From Alphaproteobacteria bacterium (GTDB lineage Bacteria > Pseudomonadota > Alphaproteobacteria > Micavibrionales > Micavibrionaceae): 54,968 bases of DNA. Numbering within the stretch: position 1 is the stretch's first letter; every line of letters begins with the position of its first letter. Shown one piece after another: positions 7,617 to 16,726 of the stretch. The DNA lies in contig JAJFGW010000001.1 in assembly GCA_021775915.1 (NCBI GenBank), positions 1 to 54,968 of the forward strand, written 5' to 3'. The notes beneath the pieces were generated by a model. That model was not told where the DNA came from. It searched no databases and saw only the letters and a list, made by a program, of their open reading frames with translations. A program made the translations under genes and the position numbers.

Positions 7617-9683
7617 CTAACGCGGTCCTTCTCTTCCCGGCGGTTTGGGCGGCGTTATTTTGTTGTCGGAGGCTTCTTCCATATCGGTTATAACAGTCTC
7701 ACGGTCAAGCTCTTCACCGTTGAGAATTTTAGTAACGTCTGCGCCGCTAAGGGTTTCATATTTTAGGAGAGCCTCTGCAATTTTCTCCAGTTCGTCTTTT
7801 CTTTGTTCTAGAATCGTGCGTGCCTTTGCTTCTGCTGTTGTCAGAATTTTGTTTATAGCCTCATCAATTTTCTTTTCAGTGCTTTCGGAAAAATTCTTGG
7901 TCTGTGATGGAAAAACAGAGGCTTGTGTGCTCTCTCCAAAAAACTGAGGACCAAGGTCTGAAAATCCATATCTTGTCACCATTTCACGAGCGATATTTGT
8001 CGCAACTTCGATGTCGTTGCTGGCACCAGTGGTGATGTTTCCTTTTCCGTTTGTAAGCTCTTCCGCTATTCGGCCACCATATAATACGGCCAATTGTGAT
8101 TTTAGTTGGGCCTCACTCCTGCTGATTATATCTTTTTCCGGCAGGTTCATTGTTACGCCAAGAGCGCGGCCGCGTGGAAGAATGGACACCATATGCAGCG
8201 GATGATAAATAGGCTCTGTACGGAGACCAACCAAAGCATGCCCTGCTTCATGATAAGCCGTATTTTTTCGTTCTTCGTTTGTCATGACCATGGATTTGCG
8301 TTCTGCGCCCATTAGAATTTTATCTTTGGCACTTTCGAACTCGGCCATGCTAACGACCTTTTTGTTTCTGCGGGCGGCAAGAAGTGCGGCTTCATTGACG
8401 AGGTTAGCCATATCAGCGCCGGAAAATCCCGGTGTGCCACGGGCAATGGTATGGGCGTCAACATCCGGTGCCAGTGGTATGGCTTGCATGTGCACCCTCA
8501 GGATAGCTTCGCGGCCTGTTACATCGGGGTTAGGCACCATAACCTGGCGATCCAGGCGGCCAGGGCGCAGTAAGGCCGGGTCGAGCACTTCAGCGCGGTT
8601 GGTCGCGGCAATAATAATAACTTCTTTGCTTCTTCCTTTGCTTTCCCCTTCACTAAGTTCTTCGCTGGCTTCTGCGTTTTTTGTAAAGCCGTCCATTTCG
8701 GCGAGTAGTGCGTTGAGCGTTTGTTCCTGCTCGCTGCCACCGTTGGTAACAGAACCACCGCGACGACTGCCTATGGAGTCGATTTCATCTATAAAGATAA
8801 TGCAGGGCGCGTTTTTACGGGCTTCTGCAAACATGTCGCGTACCCGGCCTGCGCCGACGCCGACAAACATTTCAATAAAATCAGAACCGGAAACCGAGTA
8901 AAAGGGGACGCCAGATTCTCCGGCGACAGCGCGGGCTGTTAGTGTTTTACCAGTTCCGGGGGGACCAACCAATAGCGCACCTGTAGGAATTTTTGCACCA
9001 AGGGCTTCGTATCTTTCTGGGTTTTTCAGGAAGTCGACAATCTCCATAAGATCTTCCTTGGCTTCGTCGATACCAGCAACATCTTTAAAAGTAACGTTTT
9101 GATGTGCTCCGGTAAATAATTTAGCTTTGGATTTACCAAATCCTAATTGACCGCCCCCGCCTTGTTGCTTCATTTTCCAGACAATGAAGCCGATAATCAG
9201 GATCATTGGTGCCAAACTCATCAAGAGCGAGACGGCAATTTGACCGCCACTGGCTTCGGGCGGTGGTGGTGTGGCTATTTGCGTAAATGGCACACCGGCT
9301 TTTTGCAGGCGGTTAATAAGGCCGGGGTCATCCATTGCAGTCATTTTAGAGGTTCTGCCGTTATTCAGTGTAACGCTTATAACTTTGTCAGCCCCTTGAT
9401 TTTGAATGATGACTTGCGAAACATTGCCTTTTTCAAGCTGGAACAGAAAATCGCTGTATTGCATGCCGGATGCAGAGGCCGGAAGCGTGACGTTGGGGAT
9501 GTCAGTTTGAAGGTCAGGCTCACCGTCCGGATTGGTGTTGTTGTCATTAGCGCCGGAATAGATGTTGAAGGCCATATACAGCGCGGCGCCTACGAGAAGA
9601 GCTTTCCCGAATCCATTCTTCTTGGGCGGATCCTCATTAGAGTTTTTTTGGTCATCCTGATTGTTAGAATCCTGCTTCGGCAC
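7617..9683 (-). CDS. ftsH: ATP-dependent zinc metalloprotease FtsH
   Basis: The 688-residue membrane AAA+ protease degrades misfolded membrane proteins and short-lived regulators as a hexamer. Layout: cytoplasmic charged start, TM1 (about 28-43), periplasmic segment with a Gln/Asn-rich start, TM2 (149-169), Walker A GPPGTGKT (240-247), Walker B IIFIDEID (295-302), second region of homology ending RPGRLDR, zinc site HEAGH (478-482) and third ligand Asp557 in SNDIE. Unusual is an acidic Ser/Glu/Lys-rich insertion of about 17 residues (335-353) between MDGF and the sensor-1 strand, where most FtsH proteins have five residues. The start codon is GTG with AAGGGAG about 10 bases upstream. It is followed by the PlsC-type gene. 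Confidence 0.97.
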   Translation of the reverse strand: MPKQDSNNQDDQKNSNEDPPKKNGFGKALLVGAALYMAFNIYSGANDNNTNPDGEPDLQTDIPNVTLPASASGMQYSDFLFQLEKGNVSQVIIQNQGADKVISVTLNNGRTSKMTAMDDPGLINRLQKAGVPFTQIATPPPPEASGGQIAVSLLMSLAPMILIIGFIVWKMKQQGGGGQLGFGKSKAKLFTGAHQNVTFKDVAGIDEAKEDLMEIVDFLKNPERYEALGAKIPTGALLVGPPGTGKTLTARAVAGESGVPFYSVSGSDFIEMFVGVGAGRVRDMFAEARKNAPCIIFIDEIDSIGSRRGGSVTNGGSEQEQTLNALLAEMDGFTKNAEASEELSEGESKGRSKEVIIIAATNRAEVLDPALLRPGRLDRQVMVPNPDVTGREAILRVHMQAIPLAPDVDAHTIARGTPGFSGADMANLVNEAALLAARRNKKVVSMAEFESAKDKILMGAERKSMVMTNEERKNTAYHEAGHALVGLRTEPIYHPLHMVSILPRGRALGVTMNLPEKDIISRSEAQLKSQLAVLYGGRIAEELTNGKGNITTGASNDIEVATNIAREMVTRYGFSDLGPQFFGESTQASVFPSQTKNFSESTEKKIDEAINKILTTAEAKARTILEQRKDELEKIAEALLKYETLSGADVTKILNGEELDRETVITDMEEASDNKITPPKPPGREGPR

Positions 9684-9841
9684 TATAAAACGCTCCCTTA
9701 ACCCTTGTTCCTGATAATTATTTTTATTGTTATTTTTTTATAAGCTATAATTTTTATTACTTTTTATTGAAAGCTGTCAAGTTTTGCTGATAATGTTATA
9801 TGCAATTTCGTTCCGGAAATTTTTTCTTTGGGGTCATACAC

Positions 9842-10357
9842 ATGTCATTATTCATCCATCATAAATTCAAAATCGGGCTGGCGCTGGTTCTCATCGCTGT
9901 TATGGCGGGGGGCATCCTGATAAAAGGGCACCCTGTTGCCAGTCAGGACGAAGCGCCTGCCTCACCATGGTCTGTGCGCTGTAGTGAAGGCGAGGACAAG
10001 AGCTGCGAAATATTCCAGCGTCTGGTTGTAAAAGAAACAGGGCAAAGGGTTGCCGAGTTTGCCATTGGTTTTCCTGATGGTAAAAAGGAAGCCAGAGGCG
10101 TTGTTATTTTGCCGCTTGGTATATTATTGCCAGAGGGCGCGCGGATGCAGATTGATGACGGGCAGCCCTTTAAATTTAAGGTGCGCTATTGTACCCAGCA
10201 AGGGTGCTTTGCCTTTTTGAACCTGAACAAGGAGCTTTTGGGTAAATTGCGTAAGGGCGATGCCGCAACCGTTATATTTAAAAACCTGGAAGGTCAGGAT
10301 TTGAGTGTTGGTATGTCGCTGTTCGGCTTTACAAAATCTCTAAAAGAGCTTTCCTGA
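9842..10357 (+). CDS. invasion-associated locus B (IalB) family exported protein
   Basis: A 171-residue exported protein with an N-terminal hydrophobic helix (about 9-25) and the IalB pattern: WSVRCSEGEDKSCEIFQRL near the front, then LPLGILLPEGA, a Cys pair in YCTQQGCFAF, and a C-terminal FTKSLKEL. The four cysteines likely form two disulfides in the periplasm. Family members are found almost only in alphaproteobacteria and were first linked to erythrocyte invasion in Bartonella, but most occur in free-living species and the molecular role is unsettled. I start it at 9842; an upstream ATG at 9800 would add 14 residues but lacks a better ribosome site. It stands alone, divergent from ftsH. Confidence 0.85.
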   Translation: MSLFIHHKFKIGLALVLIAVMAGGILIKGHPVASQDEAPASPWSVRCSEGEDKSCEIFQRLVVKETGQRVAEFAIGFPDGKKEARGVVILPLGILLPEGARMQIDDGQPFKFKVRYCTQQGCFAFLNLNKELLGKLRKGDAATVIFKNLEGQDLSVGMSLFGFTKSLKELS

Positions 10358-10381
10358 GGTTAATTTCCCCTTTTTTAATAA

Positions 10382-10415
10382 TTGACATGGAGCTTTAAAG
10401 TGTTCCATAAAGCTC
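10382..10415 (+). promoter_or_regulatory. sigma70-like promoter overlapped by an 8-bp inverted repeat
   Basis: TTGACA at 10382-10387 and CATAAA at 10406-10411 (18-base spacing) could drive the paralogue pair. A perfect inverted repeat, GAGCTTTA (10390-10397) and TAAAGCTC (10408-10415) with a 10-base loop, fills the spacer and covers the -10 box. That placement fits a repressor operator. There is no T-run, so a terminator for the IalB gene is less likely. Confidence 0.5.
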
Positions 10416-10452
10416 TTGGCTTGCGAAAATATTACATAAGGGGTTCTGGGCT

Positions 10453-11013
10453 ATGTCTATAGGCAAAAAGTTGGGTGATTTGGCCGTGATGGCGACGGCA
10501 ATTTTCGCTTTCGGTTTTTCTGGCGGTGATGCTGCGGCACAAGGCATGAAAAACTTCGGGGGCGGTGAAAGGAAACCGGCTGCGCGTTGTTATATAGAAG
10601 TTACAAAAAACGGTAAACCTGTTGGTATTGTGCTTGACCTACACCGTAGAGATGGTGGCGTTATCATGCCGGGTAACAGTGGTCGACGGGGGTATGGTGG
10701 AAATACGGCAAGTGACGCTGCTATTAAAGGAACCACAGATAGTACCGGTATAAAAATCGCGGCGATCAGCGATCAGCCCATCAATGACTCGAAAGACTGG
10801 GATACAGTTAAAATATTTCATTGTGTACCGAATGTATCTCCTGAGTACGATATTTTGAAACAAAGCTTTCAAGGCGCCACTTTTGTTGCCGACCCTGATA
10901 CGGGGAGAACTCTTGAGCGTGAGATAAAGGATCTTAGTCCTCAATATGAAGCGGACATTGCAATCTGGCAAAGCCTTTACCCTTACTCTCTGCCGCAACG
11001 GCAACCGAAATAA
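10453..11013 (+). CDS. secreted protein of unknown function, paralogue A
   Basis: I do not recognise this 186-residue protein. It has a signal peptide (hydrophobic core about 9-23, cleavage near DAAAQ) and two cysteines, in ARCYIEV and IFHCVPN, likely joined by a disulfide in the periplasm. Shared with the next gene are ARCYI.VT.NG, G.V.D.H...G.IMPG.SGR.GY.G.TA, VKIF.C.P...EYD.LK.SF, and a C-terminal repeat of V/ADPDTG. The AAGGGG ribosome site is 8 bases before ATG. The two genes are 34-40 bases apart and lie in one transcription unit behind the promoter with an inverted repeat. They are a recent tandem duplication. Confidence 0.85.
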   Translation: MSIGKKLGDLAVMATAIFAFGFSGGDAAAQGMKNFGGGERKPAARCYIEVTKNGKPVGIVLDLHRRDGGVIMPGNSGRRGYGGNTASDAAIKGTTDSTGIKIAAISDQPINDSKDWDTVKIFHCVPNVSPEYDILKQSFQGATFVADPDTGRTLEREIKDLSPQYEADIAIWQSLYPYSLPQRQPK

Positions 11014-11053
11014 AGAAATTTTAGAAAACCATTAAATTAAGGGAGTTATGAAT

Positions 11054-11581
11054 ATGTTTGTAAGCAAAAAAATAGGTAGTCTGGCCGTGATGGCGACGGC
11101 GCTTTTCACTTTTGGTTTTTCCGGTGATGTGGCTGCGCAAGGCAAGCATTTTGAAGGCCATGAAAAGAAATCGGCGGCGCGGTGCTATATACCGGTGACG
11201 CAAAATGGCGAAGAAATAGGTGTTGTGCTGGATCGCCATAGTAAGGGCGGCGCTATTATGCCGGGAGCCAGTGGTCGTCACGGTTACAATGGTGGTACGG
11301 CACAAGAAGCCGCGGTTGATGCAACTGAAGACTGGACGGGCGTGAAAATCGGAGCGGTCAGTGAAAACCCTATCTATCAAGACAGATTTGTTAAAATATT
11401 TAATTGCACGCCGGCAGACTCTTCTGAATATGATGTTCTGAAGAAAAGCTTTAAAATGAAGGGTGTTTTTGTTGCTAACCCTGATACAGGACAGGCTCCC
11501 GATGGCCAGAAAGTGGATATTACGCCGCGTTATGATGGAGATGACAAAGCGTGGAAGAGTCTCTTCCCGCAGCCAAAATAA
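11054..11581 (+). CDS. secreted protein of unknown function, paralogue B
   Basis: Second member of the tandem pair, 175 residues from the ATG at 11054. That ATG is preferred over the one at 11048 because GGGAG at 11041-11045 is 8 bases away instead of 2, and because the protein then aligns with paralogue A at its first residue. Signal peptide cleavage is expected near DVAAQ. The two cysteines (ARCYIPV and IFNCTPA) and the IMPGASGRHGY block are conserved with paralogue A, while the tail differs and is shorter. Function unknown; likely periplasmic or secreted. The gene converges on the PKMT-like methyltransferase with no space between them. Confidence 0.85.
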   Translation: MFVSKKIGSLAVMATALFTFGFSGDVAAQGKHFEGHEKKSAARCYIPVTQNGEEIGVVLDRHSKGGAIMPGASGRHGYNGGTAQEAAVDATEDWTGVKIGAVSENPIYQDRFVKIFNCTPADSSEYDVLKKSFKMKGVFVANPDTGQAPDGQKVDITPRYDGDDKAWKSLFPQPK

Positions 11582-12868
11582 TCAGGTGACTAAAAGCCCG
11601 GCCTCGGCCATTATCTTTAAATTGCTTTCGATGACGGATTTTAGTGTTTCGTGCAGAAGGTCGGCCTTTATGGGCTGGCCTTTTGCCGTTTTCAGGGAAA
11701 TGTCCCCGTTTTTAACATGGTCCGCCATCTTTGCCGCGAGGTCGTCTGCCGTGCGTGTGCCGTCAGCATAAAGGGTCAGCAAGTTTAGCAGCAACGTCGT
11801 TTTAATGCTCTCCCGGTGTATCGTGGTCACCATCGGCGTTTCCCTGTTGCGCAGTATCTGTTGCTGCGCGAGCGGCCATGATTTTGGTTTTTCACTGACA
11901 TTAACGGGAACAGGGGGCGGAACATCAACTGTCTTCACAGACCTTGTCGCCTTGTTTCCCTCCGGCGTTACGATCGACAAATGAAAGCGACGATTGGTCA
12001 GAAAATCGTAATATTGTTCACGATCTACTACGTTATCTATGGTTTTGAGAAAGCCTTGCGCCTCCTTATCAAGCGCAACTTTTCCCTGCACAGCATCGCC
12101 AACATAATCAAGCCCGTGCTTTTGCGCCATGTCCGCAAAATCTTTCAGGTAAAACGCGGCGTTCTCCGCTGCAAGCTGGTCATGGTACAAATAAGTATCG
12201 GACAGCCCCGAAAGCACTTTGGCTTCGTCTTGTAGAAAAGCCTTATAGGCCTTGCGAAAGGGCGTGTCTTCATAACTGTGCGCGGCCAGAAAGTCATAAA
12301 ATTCTCGCGCCGGTGCTATTTTGTCTCCTGTGGTGCATGCTCTTGTATGAAAGCGCATGGCATCGCGTAGGGCGTTGTCAAAGTGCCAGCCGGGCAGGGC
12401 GTTATAGCTGATAACCGCCAGTCCGTTCGGGGTGAGAAGATCACGGCAGAGTTCCAGGATTTTCAAGCGGACGTCTTGCGGTACCCACGAAAAAACACCA
12501 TGACACAGAATATAATCAAAGCTACCGAAGTCCTTGTTTATGTTTGTAATATCATCACATTGAAAATCTATATTGTCGATTTTTAGCGCGGCCGCCAGCT
12601 CCTGCGCTTCATCGATCTGCTGTTCCGACAGATCAATACCAATGCATGCAGCCCCCGGAAAGGCAAGCGCATAGGGAATAAGGTTGCCACCCAACCCGCA
12701 CCCAAGCTCCAAAATACGCGCCGTATCGTATTTTACGGCGCTAAAATCATTGCTCTGCGCTACATTATATAGAGCATCAGGGTGGCTGTGTTTACAGCAC
12801 GCACTTTCATAAGGCAGTGCGTCATAGCTGAATATCTCTTCGGTGCTTTGTTTCGCAGTTTTGTTCAT
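11582..12868 (-). CDS. class I SAM methyltransferase with methyltransferase-regulatory domain (PKMT-like)
   Basis: The 428-residue protein opens with SYDALPY and KHSHPDAL, then the AdoMet-binding motif ILELGCGLGG (52-61), acidic motif II (IGIDLSEQQI) and a VPQDVR segment. This order is characteristic of proteins with the 'predicted methyltransferase regulatory domain', a family that includes the rickettsial OmpB protein-lysine methyltransferases PKMT1/2. The C-terminal third (about 340-428) resembles the small winged-helix part of those enzymes (LLTLYADGTRTADDLAAKM). It lacks about 100 residues relative to rickettsial PKMT. It diverges from a large autotransporter gene, which is suggestive because PKMT substrates are autotransporters. 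The family call is good; protein-lysine activity is inference. Confidence 0.82.
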   Translation of the reverse strand: MNKTAKQSTEEIFSYDALPYESACCKHSHPDALYNVAQSNDFSAVKYDTARILELGCGLGGNLIPYALAFPGAACIGIDLSEQQIDEAQELAAALKIDNIDFQCDDITNINKDFGSFDYILCHGVFSWVPQDVRLKILELCRDLLTPNGLAVISYNALPGWHFDNALRDAMRFHTRACTTGDKIAPAREFYDFLAAHSYEDTPFRKAYKAFLQDEAKVLSGLSDTYLYHDQLAAENAAFYLKDFADMAQKHGLDYVGDAVQGKVALDKEAQGFLKTIDNVVDREQYYDFLTNRRFHLSIVTPEGNKATRSVKTVDVPPPVPVNVSEKPKSWPLAQQQILRNRETPMVTTIHRESIKTTLLLNLLTLYADGTRTADDLAAKMADHVKNGDISLKTAKGQPIKADLLHETLKSVIESNLKIMAEAGLLVT

Positions 12869-13257
12869 CCGGTATCATTCCAATTTAAATCACAGGCCGC
12901 AACCCCTCTCCCTGAGGGAGGGTGAGGGGTTACGATACGAATTTATAATCCCACGTGCAAACCATATAAAAAGCAAAACCGTTACATTTTTGCAACAGTC
13001 ACATTCTTTTTATGTATTTTTTGAAATTTACCCTTGGTTGCGATTCAAAGCGCTGGTAAAACATTAAGGTCTTTTTGGTTCAGCTAGCCGGAAAGGCGCT
13101 CTAATAGCTACTCAATGAAATTCAAAGAGATTCAATGCGCAAGAATTCGAGAATTATTACCTAGGTTTGTCCATTCCGTGCCAATGACAGCGCGGCGTGG
13201 ATTTTGTCATTTAACTAATTTAACTAATTGCTTGGTGTTTAATAAAGGAGAAAAACT
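12869..13257. promoter_or_regulatory. 389-base intergenic region between the methyltransferase and the autotransporter
   Basis: No gene is visible. Contents in order are a REP-like palindrome (12901-12931), an AT-rich stretch with a possible promoter TTGCAA (12990-12995) and TGTATT (13013-13018) at 17-base spacing, three copies of ATTCAA[AT]G (13043, 13120, 13130; the last two 10 bases apart), a perfect tandem repeat of TTTAACTAA (13210-13227) and the AAAGGAG ribosome site of the autotransporter. The length and repeats suggest a long regulated 5' leader. Confidence 0.5.
12901..12931. repeat. REP-like palindrome
   Basis: AACCCCTC (12901-12908) and GAGGGGTT (12924-12931) are perfect inverted arms around an inner palindrome TCCCTGAGGGA. 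This type of CCCCTCTCCCTGAGGGAG element is dispersed in many proteobacterial genomes. Only one copy is seen in the window. Confidence 0.55.
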
Positions 13258-16200
13258 ATGAAGATCAATCTTAAAAAAGTACTACTCGCCGGTACAGCGA
13301 TTGTCGCTGTGAGTGGCTTTACGGCAACGGCTGCGCAAGCGCAGACAGCTACACTTGTAGGGCCCACATCATGGGCTAGCGGTGTTGCTGGCGCGGTTGA
13401 CGGTGATGGTACAACAGCGTCTGCTGGCCACGATGCCGTTATGACGACCTTTGCTCTGACTGTTTCAAACGATACCGTCAACGATGATGGTAGTGTTGAT
13501 ACTGACACTTTTGCACTTGGCGCGGTAACCTCAACAACTGGTAACATTATCATTACTGACGATGCTGCTGGTGGTGCTGCCCTTGCCGTTACGCTTGGTT
13601 CTTTTACTTCAACAGGAACCGGTGACTTTAGTGTTTTGGCTGCGGACGCTGCGGTAGGTAATGTTACAACAACCGTCACCGGTGCTTTGAATACTGGTGG
13701 TGCTTTAGCTGTTGTTAATACAGAGGGTGCAGCTCAGGCTGATCTTCTTACGCTGAATGTTGGCGGTGCATTGGATGTTACTGGCTTAACAACAATAACT
13801 GCTGCTGTCGGTGCCGGTGCTACGGCTGCTGTGGATGTGGAGGGTAATGCAACATTTACCGGTCTTGTGACGCTGCAAGGTGGTGCGGGCGCTGGTTCTG
13901 ATGCCTCGTTAAATCTTGCGGGCGCGACTAACACCTTTACAGGTGGCTTGGTGCTGGCTGATGGCGTTGCTGGCGTGTCAGACTTTATCCTTGATGGTGC
14001 TGTTGCGCAGACTGTTGCGGGTGCTATTGATGGTGGCGGTGCTGCTGAGGGTGCTATTCAGGTGGATAATGCAGCAGGCGTTACCTTTACTGGCATTATT
14101 GGTGCGACAACGCTTGATGACATTACTATCGCGGCCACAGTTGATGGTACAGATTCTGCTGCTACATTCCAGGCCGCTGTTTCTACCGCTAACGGTATTA
14201 TTCTTGGTAATGGTACAGGTACGGATACTAACACAGTGACATTCGATGGTACTACTGCTGGCTTTGCGGTGACCGGTATCGTCGATGGTACGGCAGGTGA
14301 TACGGACGATGTTATTGTGTCGGGTACTAATATTATCACTCAGGCTACGGCTTGGGGTGGTGCTGGTGGTGCCACGATACTTGATAGTTTGACCGTTACT
14401 GGCACAGGTACAACACTTGATTCCGATGCGGCTATTGATGCAACAACACTAACAATTGCTACTGGTGCGATATTGGATCAGGGCGCAGGCCTTATTACGG
14501 CGGCTGTTGCTAACTCCGGTACAATTCAGTTCACAGCGGGTGGTGATATTACTGGTGACATCACCGGTGCTGCCGGTGCTTTGGATGTTGATGCCGATAC
14601 AGATATTACCGGTTCTATAACGCAGGCATCAGCTGATGTTGCCACAGGCGTTACATTGCTGGTTGTCGGTGCTGCTGAAGCGATTGATATTGATACAGTC
14701 ACTCTGAACGGTGCTGCTGGTACTTTGGAATTCACAGCGGGTACCAGTTTGACTGCGAATGTTTATGGTGCGGCAACGGGCAATGGGATAGTGAATATTC
14801 TTGACGCCGCTGCAACAACCGCGATTGTTGGCGATCTTGGTCAGTCCGGTACGACATTGGCTCAGTTTGACATTGATGCTCTTGGCGGTGGTGCTGGTGC
14901 GATCGTGACGACAACAGGTAATTTGTATGTTGATGCCATAACGGCAGATGATGCAGCCACGCTGAGCTTTGTCGGTACGTCGGCACAGACTGTGTCTGGT
15001 ACGATCACTGATGGTATTTTGAATGTTGGTACAGGTGCTACGGCAACTGATGTCACGTTTGAGGGCGTTATCGCTTCTATGGTGACAGCTACTGTTGGTG
15101 CGGGTGCCTCGGCTACCTTTGACGCTGCGGCTACTTTCACGGGCGCTCTGACCAATGATGGTACATTGCAGGTTAATTCTGGTAATGTTTTGACTGTCGT
15201 CGGTTATGCTGCCGGTGCCGGTGCTGGTACATATGTACTTGGTGTTGACCGTACAGGGCTTGCTGCTGCGGCTCCAACAGTTGTTGGTACGAATAGTGCC
15301 CAGATTACCGACCTAGGTGCCGTTGATATCAGTGCTGATACCTTGCAGATCAATGTTGAGGGCGGTACTCTGATCGCTGAGACATATGTTGACTTTATAA
15401 CAGGTGTTACTGTTATTCCGACTATCGTTGATACGGTTCTGTATGACTTCACAGGAGCTATTGTTGGTGGTGACCTTGACGTTACTGTTGTTGTTAACTC
15501 TCTGGCGTCTCTTTCTTCGACAGCCAGTGGCGCTGTTGCTGCGGACATCATTCTGAATGATGCCACTTTGGCGGCCTCTGTGGATGCCGACGTCATTGCT
15601 TTGCGGACTTCTATCCAGAATGCAACGACTGATGCCGCATTTAACGATGCGGTTGAGCAGGCGATGCCAACAGTTGACGGTAGTAGCTTTGCTGCGGCCG
15701 CGAATGTTGCGAATACATCGTTCAGCATCATGGGTGATCGTCTGGCTTCGTTGCGTACCGGTGAAACTGTTACGGGTATGACAACCGGTAACATGTCTCA
15801 AGGACTGCGGGCCTGGTCTCAGGTCTTTGGTGCTACGGGTGAGCAAGATCGTCGCGATGGCGTTGATGGTTACGACTTTGATACTTATGGCGTTGCCGTT
15901 GGTATTGATAGCGAAAACGTCTTCGAAGACACGGTTATGGGGATTGCATTCAGCTATGCTGATACAGACGCTGACTCTGATAACGGTGCCCGGACAAACA
16001 CGGAAGTTGATAGTTACCAGTTCACATTGTATGGCGATCATGACTTTGAAAACCGTATTTACCTGAACGGTATGGCTTCTTACACTCTTAACGAAACCGA
16101 TACATCTCGTACGGTTGCGGGCGCGACTGCCAAGGGTGACTTTGATGCCGATCAGTACACATTCCGTGCCGAAGTTGGCCGCGATTATGAGTACGATACA

Positions 16201-16629
16201 GCAACTTTGACACCTCATGTTCTGGGTCACTACACGCACTACAGTGCTGACAGTTACACAGAAACAGGTGCCGGTGGTGCCGGTCTGGTAGTTAGCCCTG
16301 ATGACATGGACATCTTCGAAATTGGTGTTGGTGTTGATGCAAGCTGGTTGTTCCAGAATGCTGATGGTTCTCACTTCTCTCCAGAATTGAGCATTGGATA
16401 CCGTTATGACTTTGCTGATGACAAAGTTGAAGCGAGCTCCACGTTCGTTGGTGGTGGTGCGGCCTTTAAAACCGAAGGTGCGGATGCGCAACAAAGCACG
16501 TTTGAACTTGGTGCCGGCTTTACTTACTACAGCACGGATAACTGGGAACTTTCTGCTGAATATGACTTTGAGCACAAAGAAGACTTTGATTCTCATGCTG
16601 GTCTGTTCCGCGCCGCTTACCGTTTCTAG
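13258..16629 (+). CDS. large autotransporter with an acidic, lysine/arginine-free passenger
   Basis: An 1123-residue type V secretion protein. A signal peptide (MKINLKK, hydrophobic core, cleavage at AQA-Q near 29) leads to a passenger rich in Gly, Ala, Thr, Val and Asp with many short beta-helix-like repeats (forms of TFTG, DGT, GTGT, LTV). The C-terminal beta-barrel domain spans about 848-1123 (GLRAWSQVFG to GLFRAAYRF) and ends in the terminal Phe expected of BAM substrates. Residues 30-664 contain no Lys and no Arg and only one His; the first Arg is 665 and the first Lys after the signal peptide is in the barrel. No Cys is present. AAAGGAG lies upstream and a strong terminator downstream. 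Likely a surface-layer or adhesin-like protein; no protease or adhesin motif is recognised. Confidence 0.93.
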   Translation: MKINLKKVLLAGTAIVAVSGFTATAAQAQTATLVGPTSWASGVAGAVDGDGTTASAGHDAVMTTFALTVSNDTVNDDGSVDTDTFALGAVTSTTGNIIITDDAAGGAALAVTLGSFTSTGTGDFSVLAADAAVGNVTTTVTGALNTGGALAVVNTEGAAQADLLTLNVGGALDVTGLTTITAAVGAGATAAVDVEGNATFTGLVTLQGGAGAGSDASLNLAGATNTFTGGLVLADGVAGVSDFILDGAVAQTVAGAIDGGGAAEGAIQVDNAAGVTFTGIIGATTLDDITIAATVDGTDSAATFQAAVSTANGIILGNGTGTDTNTVTFDGTTAGFAVTGIVDGTAGDTDDVIVSGTNIITQATAWGGAGGATILDSLTVTGTGTTLDSDAAIDATTLTIATGAILDQGAGLITAAVANSGTIQFTAGGDITGDITGAAGALDVDADTDITGSITQASADVATGVTLLVVGAAEAIDIDTVTLNGAAGTLEFTAGTSLTANVYGAATGNGIVNILDAAATTAIVGDLGQSGTTLAQFDIDALGGGAGAIVTTTGNLYVDAITADDAATLSFVGTSAQTVSGTITDGILNVGTGATATDVTFEGVIASMVTATVGAGASATFDAAATFTGALTNDGTLQVNSGNVLTVVGYAAGAGAGTYVLGVDRTGLAAAAPTVVGTNSAQITDLGAVDISADTLQINVEGGTLIAETYVDFITGVTVIPTIVDTVLYDFTGAIVGGDLDVTVVVNSLASLSSTASGAVAADIILNDATLAASVDADVIALRTSIQNATTDAAFNDAVEQAMPTVDGSSFAAAANVANTSFSIMGDRLASLRTGETVTGMTTGNMSQGLRAWSQVFGATGEQDRRDGVDGYDFDTYGVAVGIDSENVFEDTVMGIAFSYADTDADSDNGARTNTEVDSYQFTLYGDHDFENRIYLNGMASYTLNETDTSRTVAGATAKGDFDADQYTFRAEVGRDYEYDTATLTPHVLGHYTHYSADSYTETGAGGAGLVVSPDDMDIFEIGVGVDASWLFQNADGSHFSPELSIGYRYDFADDKVEASSTFVGGGAAFKTEGADAQQSTFELGAGFTYYSTDNWELSAEYDFEHKEDFDSHAGLFRAAYRF

Positions 16630-16664
16630 GTTGACGGTTTAACGTAGAGCTTAAACAGAATTAC

Positions 16665-16694
16665 AAAAGCCCCGGTTAGTCCGGGGCTTTTTTT
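16665..16694 (+). terminator. rho-independent terminator of the autotransporter gene
   Basis: AAAAGCCCCGG, loop TTAGT, CCGGGGCTTTTTTT: a GC-rich stem of at least 9 base pairs followed by a run of seven T, 36 bases after the stop codon. This is the clearest intrinsic terminator in the window. Confidence 0.92.
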
Positions 16695-16726
16695 GTGGTC
16701 ACGCTGTAGTAGATAATTCGCCTCTC

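Noticed and set aside
12901-12931. Palindrome as a transcription terminator
   Set aside because: It lies upstream of both divergent genes and has no T-run. A dispersed REP-like element is the better reading.
13258-15250. Lysine methylation of the passenger by the neighbouring PKMT-like enzyme, as for rickettsial OmpB
   Set aside because: The passenger has no lysine between residues 30 and 664, so the simple OmpB analogy cannot hold. Only the gene pairing is kept as a finding.
15313-16596. 427-codon open frame antisense to the autotransporter barrel, and other long antisense frames under the passenger
   Set aside because: They arise from the biased codon use of the Gly/Ala/Thr/Asp-rich gene. 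The encoded sequences show no domain, no ribosome site and lie wholly inside a clear gene.
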